Shown here: piece by piece, positions 34,801-42,643 of the stretch
Numbering within the stretch: position 1 is the first letter of the stretch
How the letters are laid out: every line of letters begins with the position of its first letter
Assembly: GCA_018398805.1 (NCBI GenBank)
Contig: JAGFBZ010002028.1
Span: 1,364,501 to 1,428,500, forward strand
Reading direction: 5' to 3'
Origin: Hirundichthys speculiger
Lineage: Eukaryota; Chordata; Actinopteri; Beloniformes; Exocoetidae
DNA length: 64,000 nucleotides
Program-made: the position numbers and the translations under genes
Notes under the pieces: model-generated
Database searches by the model: none
Told to the model about the DNA's origin: nothing
What the model saw: only the letters and a program-made list of their open reading frames with translations

Positions 34801-37800
34801 GTGTAGAACCTCAAAAACGGGACCATCAGTTGGAAGCTAAGACTCCACAGATTGTAACTATAACATTCAGCCATCCATCCATCCATTCATTCATTATCTC
34901 TGCCCGTCTAATCCTATGCAGGGTCATGGGGATCTGCTGGAGCCTATCCCAGCTCTCTTCAGGCAGGGGTCCACCCTGGACAGGTCGCCAGTCCATCGCA
35001 GTAACATTCAGCCAATTAGTAAAAAAACTTTCTGAAACCCAACTTTGAATTCAGTTTTTTTTCCTTTTTCTGTTCTGCCAACAGTGAACACATTCCAGTG
35101 AAATAACCCCACTGGATTCATGTAATCCCAAGTTGTTGTGACAAATCTAAATAAATGTTCTTTCAGACCATTTCTGTTTACAGTAGCAGCGTACAAAAGC
35201 AGGGTGGAGTGGTCGTCTACCAATCAGAAGGTTGGCGGTTAATAATGGTCTCCTTAGTCCAGATATCAAAGTGTCCTTGGGGAAGACACTGAACCCAGCA
35301 TGTGTTCAGTGATGTGTCAGTGTCTATATGATGGAGCCAAAGGGCAAAGCACTGTAAAGACAAAAAAAATATACTAAAAATACTAAAAAAAAAAACTAAA
35401 AAAGTGTCTTCAAAAAATTCTTCAAAAGAAATGTTTTAAGATACAGTCCATTTACCATCACCCCTTTTAATGCTTGTGCTTGTTTGTACATGAGAGAACG
35501 TTGTGGGATCTTCAGTAAGGAAGTATTTGCTGATTCTCCTGCACTGGTTTAGAATTTCTCCTTCCGTTTGATTGGCAACTGACAACAAAATCAAAATGTC
35601 CCCTGCAAATCTTCATTCACATTCACATGGTTACAACTCCTTTACGGGAGGAGTTGATACATCTTATCAGTTGATGAAAACATACCTGTTTCCACACAGA
35701 TCCAGGAAATGGTACAACCGCATTTTCGATGTGTTTCTGAGCATCAATGTGGTGAATGCGCACATCATTTACACAAGTTGTTGTCCTGGTCCACACAAAC
35801 CACTGAAGGCCTTTATTCAGGACATTATAACCTCTTGGCTAGAGGGCTTCTCCAAAAAGGAAAGCAAAAAAGGAGGATGGCCTTCAATGCATCAGGGAGA
35901 AATCCCACAGAGGCTGAACGACACTGGCTTTTGCAACACAGATGAACATCCAGATTGTGTTGTCTGTTCTGATCGCACCGCCCGAAAGGCTGTCAACAGA
36001 CACAGTTCAGGTGCTGTCAGTGTGGAGTAGGTCTTTGTGCTGTGCCTTGCAATGAAAGATACCACACACTGAAAAATTACAACATCGCCATCTTAAACAT
36101 TGAAGGTCTTTGAAAATAATACAATTCTATTTGGCCGCCCACCAGTGCTAAAAGATTATACAAATTGGATCAGTGAAATTATTTCTATCCCAAATTTCAT
36201 TTCATACTAAAGATATTTCACATTGACTGTTGACAGCATTCCCTTATCACAAACTGCTCTCAAACTATAGTCTTTTAAAATCTTTATGAAAAAATTGGCA
36301 TTTTCCAATATGGCCGCCACCTGTTGATGTCACAATATGCAAATTAGATAACGGTTTACTTCCGGCCCAAATTTAGCTTCAAACTGAAGATATTCCTCAA
36401 GTACAGTATGCCCTTATCTCAAACCACTTTCAAACTGCAGCCTTTTAAAATCTTGAAAAGAAAAATGGATGTTTTCCATCGCCGCCACCTGGTGATGTCA
36501 CAATAATCAAATTAGATCACAAATCTATTTCCATCCCAAATTTTGGTTCATACTGAAGATATTTCTAATTTACAGTATGCCTTTATCTCAAACCACTTCA
36601 AAGTTATAGCCTTGATATCAAAATTGAACATTTTCCAATATGGCCGCCACCGTGTGACGTCAAAATATGCAAATTCGATGAATAAATTCACTCCCGTCAC
36701 AGAAGATGCATTTATATTTTAATGTTTTATTATTTTACTTATATCTTTTTTTTAACTACGTAAATACTTACATTTGTAGCTAGCTTTTCTTCGTCGCCAT
36801 CCTTTTTGAAGATGTCTTGGTGAAAATTGCAATGCCTTCTGGGTAGCTCTTACTCCCAAGGGTGTTGCCGGAGACTCTCAATACACTCAGTATAGTTTGG
36901 CATGATTAGATGTAGATGTAGAATTCTAAACAGAGCTTCTTTGTGTACCATCAGGTTGACAACAACGTCGGTCTGCTGATGTCAGAGCTGAACCGTACCG
37001 GCCTCTGGGGGCGCATCAATCTTGTGATAACCAGTGACCATGGAATGGCCCAGTGCTCAGCCAAGCGCCTCATCAGGCTGGATGACTGCCTCCACCCTAA
37101 CAACTACACACTGGTGGACCTCACACCTGTTGCAGCCCTTATTCCAAAGGGAGGTAATCAGACTGACATCATTCCATAATACATTTTTAAAAAAAAAATC
37201 TTGTTGCCCATATTTTTTTGATGCTTTGCTGCTGTAAGTGTTTACTTCCTGTTTTCTTTTCAGATTCAAAAGCTGTCTTTAAATTGCTAAATAAATGTCA
37301 CCCCAACATGACTGCATACTTGAAGGAGGACATCCCCGACAGGCTACACTATCGAAACAATCAGCGTATCCAACCCATCATACTAATTGCTGATGAGGGC
37401 TGGACTATAATTCAGCGGGGGAACAAGCTGCCAAGACGTGTGTTCTGAGTACAACATATAAATAGTTCCATTTATAAGCCCATTAAATGACTTCCATACA
37501 TCGGCTCTGCATCTCTTCTTCTCTCATAGTGGGCGATCATGGATACGACAACTCCCTGCCCAGCATGCACCCCTTCTTGGCAGCGACGGGGCCCAGCTTC
37601 CGAAAGGGTCACAGCCTGAGGAGTTTACAGAGTGTGGACGTTTACCCGCTCATGTGCCATCTGCTGTCAGTGCCTATGCAGCCCAACAACGGCAGTTTAG
37701 CCCAGGCTCGGTGCCTGCTGGCTGCTGAGACCTGCTGGGACGTCTCCATGATAATTGGCCTGGTCGTGGGCGTCTTGCTGATACTAACTAACCGCAATCA

Positions 37801-38044
37801 CTGGTAAATCTGAATACTTGTTTTGTTTATTAGTCTATTGTAAAAACCAGAAGTTTTCACTTTTTTTCCCGTCACTGCACCAGCATTACATCTGCACAGC
37901 ATGTGTCTGTTGGATTTGTAGACTAACAGAATTTGCTTCCCCACAGTTCTGTTCATGTTCATGAACATCCGCCGCCCCTCAGGCCCCCGACCTTTTCAGA
38001 GACTGGAGATCTCCCACGATGATGACGACCCCTTGCTAGAGTGA
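25604..38044 (+). CDS. enpp4: Ectonucleotide pyrophosphatase/phosphodiesterase 4 (gene span, seven coding exons)
   Basis: ENPP4 is a type I membrane ectoenzyme that cleaves diadenosine triphosphate at the cell surface (family knowledge). CDS joins 25604-25837, 27581-27874, 28048-28152, 36955-37153, 37264-37437, 37530-37803 and 37947-38044. A hydrophobic signal sequence occupies residues 1-16. The metal and catalytic residues are all present: D35, nucleophile T71 (TKTFPNHYS), D191 and H195 (EEPDRSGH), D239-H240 (TSDHG) and H339 (GDHGYDN). A membrane segment and the acidic tail DDDDPLLE close it, much like human ENPP4. The exon sum is 1378 bases, one more than a multiple of three. The break lies in exon 6 within the membrane segment. 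Intron 3 (8.8 kb) holds a nested antisense ORF. Confidence 0.93.
26090..27400 (-). mobile_element. L1-like LINE fragment in enpp4 intron 1
   Basis: Minus-strand peptide at 27110-27355 contains [18 protein letters not shown] and YADDV, the reverse-transcriptase motif of L1-type elements. Further left, about 27110-27020, a [14 protein letters not shown] block follows in order, as expected for L1 ORF2. It is heavily shifted and stop-ridden. Confidence 0.65.
27581..27874 (+). CDS. enpp4: enpp4 coding exon 2
   Basis: 98 codons, phase 0 on both sides (tactttccag acceptor, ACG|GTAGGG donor). Encodes [19 protein letters not shown] through [12 protein letters not shown], including several N-x-S/T sequons of the lumenal catalytic domain. 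Confidence 0.95.
28048..28152 (+). CDS. enpp4: enpp4 coding exon 3
   Basis: 35 codons, acceptor ttttaccag, donor GAG|GTAGTA. Encodes [20 protein letters not shown] with metal-binding D191 and H195. Confidence 0.93.
29186..29370. repeat. Copy 1 of an intron-3 dispersed repeat
   Basis: About 185 bp (from gatgcatttatattt through gtcgccatcctttttgaaga to ggagaatctcaatat) recurs in the same orientation at 36704-36890 with scattered changes. The family is not recognised. Copy 1 lies in a longer open stretch on the minus strand (29200-29445) with a possible Cys-rich start (CALTKCKCC). Confidence 0.7.
30310..30510 (+). mobile_element. Non-LTR retrotransposon reverse-transcriptase fragment
   Basis: The peptide contains [20 protein letters not shown] and then [11 protein letters not shown]. 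These are the adjacent PQGS and YADD-like active-site motifs of LINE reverse transcriptases, with YADD changed to YTDD. Only this core fragment remains. Confidence 0.75.
31743..33662 (-). CDS. Intronless coiled-coil protein with 49-residue repeats, nested antisense in enpp4 intron 3
   Basis: A 639-codon open frame, the longest in the window, with no introns and no recognised family. Residues 1-70 are non-repetitive and partly polar; about 72-188 are heptad coiled coil. Residues 189-223 are a short 35-residue unit, then units start exactly every 49 residues at 224, 273, 322, 371, 420, 469, 518 and 567 (each opens G-W or G-L). Units 224-370 and 371-517 form a 147-residue higher-order duplication (441 bp). 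The last ~25 residues are basic and out of register. A shift at the T6 run 31824-31829 would give a GW at expected position 616 and a stop at 31755-31753. The sequence is rich in E, K and Q, with no signal peptide or membrane segment. It could be an expressed lineage-specific gene, a retrocopy or a decaying gene. Confidence 0.7.
   Translation of the reverse strand: MASRHQPSEKTVKRSPRYSAECEILNQFNDEEIARNVLMSDDNNSLKLQLSDFPQEIEKIQPSSQLGISNSPDELMERLKQLEDDKKFLEQRNKDLEEKVEALREVEAKYMDLQQEKEELVKEKNEMNREIEILKQENDKKTDLVEQEKQLNREKNRLMQAKRECEKEIKILREAQMDFEEERKDLEQSWEKLDETDHQLKTEKQKLLEEFMILEKVKKNQQEGWKDLQLKTMELDQFMMEMEETDQKLQTERKELQEQFENLEYGQKYLDNGLKYLLQKKTEFGLIIEEMRETENNIQIEKENLEEQFKDLKDSQKDLEEGWEKINVEKTEVELLSTETQEAYKQLQHEKYKLKQEFENLEETKKDLEDGWKNLQLKETEFKQFMMEMEETDQTLQTERQHLQEQFEDLKHSKNDLDNGLKYLLQKKTEFGLIIVEMQETENNIQIERENLEEKFKDLKDSQKDLEEGWEKINVEKTAVELLSTETQEAYAQLQRDKYKLKQGFENLEETKKDQEEGWKHLHLKKMEFEQFMMKIEETDQKLQIERRHLQERFEDLKHGQKDLEHGWNQLEFEKAKLEMFPSQMQENCKRLECEKKKLQKDLKNLEEHIVKKWRVGRNDSRKRWRKSFRGRMRTNKQK
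33663..33790 (-). promoter_or_regulatory. Promoter-like elements upstream of the nested coiled-coil ORF
   Basis: Reading leftwards into the ORF, the minus strand has a GC box GGGCGGGGC (33778-33770) and then a CRE/ATF-like ATGATGTCAT (33760-33751), about 90-120 bases before the ATG (33662). No TATA box was seen at the expected spacing. Motifs are seen directly; function is inferred. Confidence 0.4.
34070..34575 (-). mobile_element. Non-LTR retrotransposon fragment, reverse-transcriptase region
   Basis: Minus-strand peptide pieces include [17 protein letters not shown] and [16 protein letters not shown] followed by YKKGQSLL. This is the familiar order of a fish LINE polymerase (thumb and region after the YADD box), with internal frame changes. 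The catalytic box itself is lost. Confidence 0.75.
34874..35001 (-). repeat. SINE-like insertion with perfect 13-bp target duplication
   Basis: The repeat (tccatccatccattcattcat... to ...ccagtccatcgcag) is the inverse of the family at 6105-6362. It is flanked by identical taacattcagcca copies (34861-34873 and 35002-35014), the mark of target-primed retroposition. The intact duplication suggests a fairly recent insertion. Confidence 0.8.
35570..36110 (+). pseudogene. piggyBac-type transposase C-terminal remnant
   Basis: The frame 35572-36030 includes [13 protein letters not shown] and [20 protein letters not shown], matching the D-x-x-D...RKSRKWY...VNAYI block of piggyBac transposases. Then [19 protein letters not shown] begins the cysteine-rich zinc-binding C-terminus. 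The last cysteines ([12 protein letters not shown], about 36012-36050) are in another frame, so an indel breaks the domain. The N-terminal two thirds are absent. Zinc-finger identity is inferred from cysteine spacing. Confidence 0.7.
36100..36685. repeat. Tandem repeat, about 160-180 bp per unit, 3 to 4 copies
   Basis: The anchor tggccgcc recurs at about 36131, 36311, 36480 and 36641, each followed by similar text (catactgaagatatttc, cagtatgcccttatctcaaa). Units carry TGATGTCA or TGACGTCA (36325-36332, 36493-36500, 36655-36662). Two also have a perfect octamer ATGCAAAT (36337-36344, 36667-36674). The array ends about 270 bases before enpp4 exon 4. Confidence 0.8.
36704..36890. repeat. Copy 2 of the intron-3 dispersed repeat
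   Basis: Second copy of the 185-bp unit found at 29186-29370, same orientation, with a few small gaps. It ends only about 65 bases before enpp4 exon 4, so it contributes sequence close to the branch point and polypyrimidine region of that intron. Confidence 0.7.
36955..37153 (+). CDS. enpp4: enpp4 coding exon 4
   Basis: Acceptor gtaccatcag, donor GGAG|GTAATC (phase 1). Encodes [20 protein letters not shown] and [15 protein letters not shown] with metal ligands D239 and H240. Confidence 0.94.
37264..37437 (+). CDS. enpp4: enpp4 coding exon 5
   Basis: Acceptor ttcttttcag. Encodes [40 protein letters not shown] and IADEGWTII. The end is placed at AGAC|GTGTGT because only that keeps frame with exon 6 (C+TG). 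Confidence 0.9.
37530..37803 (+). CDS. enpp4: enpp4 coding exon 6, frame break in membrane segment
   Basis: Encodes [20 protein letters not shown] (with H339) through [19 protein letters not shown] and ends CACTG|GTAAAT. The next few codons turn polar (NRNHW) and exon 7 joins out of frame. Reading one base later from about 37787 gives a hydrophobic continuation and correct phase with exon 7. One surplus base near 37785-37790 is the simplest explanation. Confidence 0.85.
37947..38044 (+). CDS. enpp4: enpp4 coding exon 7 (cytoplasmic tail)
   Basis: Acceptor cttccccacag. Encodes [20 protein letters not shown] and [11 protein letters not shown], then TGA (38042-38044). The PRPF and DDDDPL tail matches the end of human ENPP4 as recalled. 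Confidence 0.9.
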
Positions 38045-38591
38045 ACCAGTCAGAGCTGATCACCATCTGTATCGCCCATTTGTCCTCCAATAGGTACTTA
38101 ACATGTTGCACTTTAACGCTCTTGTTCTCAGAGCCGTGTATGTGTTAATGCAATCTGTACTTGCATGCAGGGGAAGGCCAGTTGTTTTAAAAAGCCCTCA
38201 GGTCTGCTTACAGCTGTTGTAGAGTTGGGCATTGGTATATAAACAGCTGTTTTTGTGGATACCATTATCAGGTCTTAATGATGTTACTGTAAAACTGGAA
38301 GATGTTCTGCTGGAGGATGACAGCACTGGAGGGAAAATACTTTTAGTTAACTGATTTCAATGAACTTTTGCTTTGGTTTTCTTTGTTTCTTTTCCTTTCT
38401 TTCTTTCTTTTTTCTGTGTTTTGAATGTTTTTTGTCAGCAGAGGGAGCCAGTAGCTCATTTAAGATTAGTTGTAAATCTCACTGAGATCCTGCTTCTCCG
38501 ATGAGATCTTTACGTGACACATCTTGTAAGGTTTGAATATTGAGATGTCTTTATGCATTGTGTCCTTTTAACTCTTTATTTTATTTTGTAT

Positions 38592-38639
38592 TAGAGCTGG
38601 GTGATATGGCCAAAATTAGAATGTGGTCCCTGTGTGTGC

Positions 38640-38671
<32 letters not shown>

Positions 38672-38689
38672 CTATATATATATATATAT

Positions 38690-38774
<85 letters not shown>

Positions 38775-39517
38775 GTATATATGTATATATATATATATCT
38801 GTATCTATATATATCTATGTATCTATATATCTATATCTCTGTATATATCTGTATATATGTGTATATCTCTATATGTATCTCTATATCTATATATATATAT
38901 ATATTCTGCCTACTCTCAAGCAATGTCAGTAGTCAGCAATTGCATCTATTTTCTCATCTCAAAACTGCATTGTAATTCAATCCACGTTTCTTCTAAAGCA
39001 GTTCTACATGTTTCTTTCTGTACCTATGATCAACCAGCACAAGTCAGAATAAGTGACTATAATAAATGCTTGAAGACTGCATCTTAACCATCAGGTTAAA
39101 ATGACATTCACCAAACCCTATGATTTTTATTTTGTATTCTGTATTTGCAGATAAAATGAGAAAGTTCACGTTTGGCTCACGGCCAGGCTGCGGCTGCTCT
39201 GCAGGACAGATAATGTCCTGGAGGCAAGGTGTTAAAGCTGTTCTGGCAACACTCTTTTATTGATTTTTTTAGCCAAAGTTGGTCCAACATTTTGCTGGAT
39301 TCAACACTAGTTGCTTTTTTTGAAAAACTTTGAGGACAAATTTGACTGACTGCTGATAAATGCAGATGCTGAGGAAAGGCACACACACTGGCAATGACTT
39401 TACCGAGCGAAAAGATTACAGAAATGGTACTGTCTGATTATATATCTTATGTAGAACAAAAAAAATATTGTTTTACATCTAAAAAGTTGGTATATCGCTC
39501 AGCTCTAATTTCTATTT
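38592..39517. mobile_element. hAT-like MITE with expanded AT repeat
   Basis: Ends TAGAGCTGGGTGATATGG and (inverted) ATATCGCTCAGCTCTA. Flanking octamers ttttgtat (38584-38591) and atttctat (39518-39525) agree at 6 of 8 bases, a worn target duplication. A 260-bp (TA)-rich tract with CTGTATATA variants occupies about 38644-38903. Confidence 0.7.
38644..38903. repeat. (TA)n microsatellite with interruptions
   Basis: Nearly pure TA dinucleotides with scattered C and G interruptions. The predicted long YIYIYI peptides here are translation artefacts. It sits near the left end of the hAT-like MITE. Confidence 0.9.
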
Positions 39518-41820
39518 TGATTCTGCTAATTATAATATTAAAATATAATAATTATCATTAAAGGCTCATTAAGGTGAAACCACGTCTTGAAGAAGGTGGT
39601 TACACCAGAAATGGGTCATTTGAAGTATATATCTGTTTATAGCTGTTACCAAAGAATAATTCCTGGATGAGTAGAACATGCTTTAATGTAAAGGAATACA
39701 ATATTTATTATTTGCATCTGAGGGATTGTTGCACACTGGATCACTGAGATTATTAAAATGGAGTGAAGTGATTAAGATTCAGGTTGTGGGTTGAGACTTG
39801 AAAAGGTCTGCAGCCCTACAACAAGAGAAGGGCAGGCGAGTGCTCTGCAGAGATTAAAAACTGTGAAGCGTTGATGCCTAAAAGGTCACAGGATGTGTTC
39901 TGTTTTTCTTTTTACAATGAAAAGGCAAAAGCCAACGATAAATGTGTGAGAAGATCCTCTACACCGACAAGATGGGTAATTTCAAATTACTTTACATCTC
40001 CCATTGGGGGGAAAAACATAGTCAGAGGATCCTACACTGGTCTCCTGAATGGAGAAGTCATGGAAAAACAGCTGTATTCAAAACTGGCTTCGCTTCCAAA
40101 TCACGTACTTGTGCAGTTAATTACTTACTATTTTGAGTACATAAGTGCATTCACACTGACGGTTCTGTCTTCGCGAAGTACACCGCAAGTACCCAGATGG
40201 TGCACTCAGAAACGTCAGAAATGGAGATGCTGAATGCTGGAGACTTTACAGTCACTGATCACCGTCTCGTTGATGTAGCAGCACTCGTTTGTTATGTTTT
40301 TGGCTTTAAAAAAAATGTCTGTGTTACTAAATACTCTATAAAACAAAACTGGTATTTATTCATAGGAAGAACACAGTTCCTTTGTTTTGGAGTGAACCAC
40401 TGTTGCAGTAAAAATGATCATGTTTAAAGCTGACACAAAATACCGAGACAGACTGATGCATTGTTGGATTTTTAAGCTGTTCGAGCAACTTCGGTTACTG
40501 AAAGGAGTGAGGTAGAAAAATGTTTCATGTCCACACTCAGCTGCTTATTTTATTTTTTCTTAGACATCTGTATATCCGATCCATTCTTTTGGCATGCAGT
40601 ATTGATGAGATCATGGTCAATGTGATCGACACTGCACCACATTTGTTTCAGGTCACAAGTGGCGTAATTTATTTTAAAATAAATGTTCCCTTACTGAAGG
40701 CAGTCAGTTGTTGGTATCATGTGAACTGTGGCACATAAGTTTTATTCTCAAGAAGATGGTCTTGTCTTACGTCTCTATGTGAATGCTTCATCTTTGCACT
40801 CTATTTATGTTTTATTGTCTGTTACTGTTTTCATAATCAGGGAAGATGTCGGTGCAAATTATTTCTGGCCTGTACAGAGATTTGTGTGATTTAATGAGAT
40901 CTTTGAATACAATGAATAAAACTGATTCACAATCAGACTTGTTGTGTTGAGATTCAGTGGAACGCCAAAAACCTCAGGTCAGATGTGAGCGAAAAAGAAG
41001 TGTGACACACATTTGGAAAAATTAATGTATATTCCTTTATATTTTTTCTCCATTGCAGTCACAACATTACAATGTAATAAAATGGTAAATATATAAAAAC
41101 AAACTCAATACTGACATAATACATTTCTGTATTGTGTTCAAAACCAAATCAACAGTACATGTTTTCATTAAAATTTTAAAATGTCTGTCATTATTTCTAT
41201 GTCGTCTTCTGTATTCCTGTAAATCTTTGTTTCTTCACAGATAAATAGACTTTATTTTTCAGGAGGTATTGTAACAAAAATAACACATTTTCTAATGATG
41301 ACCACCTATAGCCATCAAAATCATCATTCAGCTCTTCCCTCGAACACTTAAAACACTGTCATAGACACATACTAATACACAGACTAACCGGAGATGCACA
41401 ATGTGTCCTCTCATTTTATCTCCTGCCTCGTTTGTGATTAGTTTAGAAATATTTGGTGTAAATTACTGAGCCCCGACCCATCCCCTAAGCCATACACGCA
41501 CACATACACACACACACAAAATAAATAAATAAATAAAAAGACAAGAAGTTAAAAGGTTCCTGAATGGAGTTTGCATGTGCTGACATGATGGCAGGTATCA
41601 TTTCTAAGGTGAAGTCAGGAGACGGTAGCCAGACAGCTCCCTCCTAAATGGGTGAGATTTGTGCTTGAATGTTTACTAGCATGAGTCCAAAATATGGTTT
41701 TCAAATACATGGACATATTTGATCACAGTCAAGTGGGCTACATGGCTATGTGACCAGCTTAGCAGTTTCAGCCAGACATTAAGGAACATGGCCTGGTTCA
41801 TACTTTCTATACAGACTTAA

Positions 41821-42639
41821 AGGTAGGGTAAGTAATTTCTGGATAACTTTATTTTAACAAGATGTAGAAATCTAGCTACCCCCCTCCCTCTTTTTCCAGT
41901 CGTCTGACCAGCCATTCTGATACTTTCATTGTTCGATGCGAAGAAATAGTCTGGTTCCACTGATTTTGACTGATTTCCAGGAGGAAGTAGAAACAGGCGC
42001 GGAAGAAACTACCTCTGGATGCCATGGGGTCGGCATACAACCAATCGGAGAAACAAAGCATGTGACGTAGGCAGAGCAACGACCAGGCTAGTATATACAA
42101 AGATATCCAAAATGGCATGCAGTTAACTATGAATGCTGGTGAATAACTGTTTATTCTGCAGTATAAACTGGCTAATCAGAAGCTTTTGGATGCTCCTGTA
42201 TGAGCCATTGGATAAAGACCGTATGGAAGACCATCCCAACCACGTTGCAATTGGTTCAGTACTATTGTACTCGTGTAAATGGCTGTGAATGTTAGCGGTG
42301 CCCGAGGTATTTTACAGGGGAATTGTCAGGGAGGAAATGGGTATGGTTGGCCACGCTACCCCTTCAGTGCTCCCTGAGAAAATGCGCCCAATTATAAACT
42401 CTCCCAAGCCACTTCCTTCCTCCTCAACCTAACGTGCACGAGCATGCATTCCCTTTCCCTGTTAGCAATTGGCTGGAGCAGTGTTGTTTATCATTTAGGG
42501 GCAGGCTACCCTTGCTTTGTGTCCAGTTCACAGAGTCACAGTACTCAGGAAATGGGTAGTTACTGGATGATGAGATATTCATTGAATGGGACAAAAGGTT
42601 CTCTGGGTTGGGATTCACATAAATCTACTTACCCTACCT
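41821..42639. mobile_element. TTAA-flanked MITE (piggyBac or Kolobok type)
   Basis: Inverted ends aggtagggtaagta (41821-41834) and tacttaccctacct (42626-42639) match perfectly. Left flank is TTAA (41817-41820), right flank TTAG (42640-42643, one change). TTAA target duplication is used by piggyBac and Kolobok transposons. It has no transposase frame. Confidence 0.75.
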
Positions 42640-42643
42640 TTAG

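Larger units (their letters stand above)
38045..40940 (+). other. Probable enpp4 3' UTR and downstream DNA
   Basis: No coding exon seen. A good AATAAA at 40915-40920 (atgaataaaactgatt) is followed by a GT-rich tract (tgttgtgttgag, about 40938-40950), a plausible poly(A) site 2.9 kb after the stop. If used, the MITE at 38592-39517 would lie in the 3' UTR. Confidence 0.35.

Noticed and set aside
36132..36650. Serum-response (CArG) boxes in CCAATATGG of the tandem repeat
   Set aside because: Only five A/T bases lie between CC and GG, whereas CArG needs six.
38540..38975. Long YIYIYI-type open frames
   Set aside because: They are translations of a (TA)n microsatellite with no start context, splice sites or domain.
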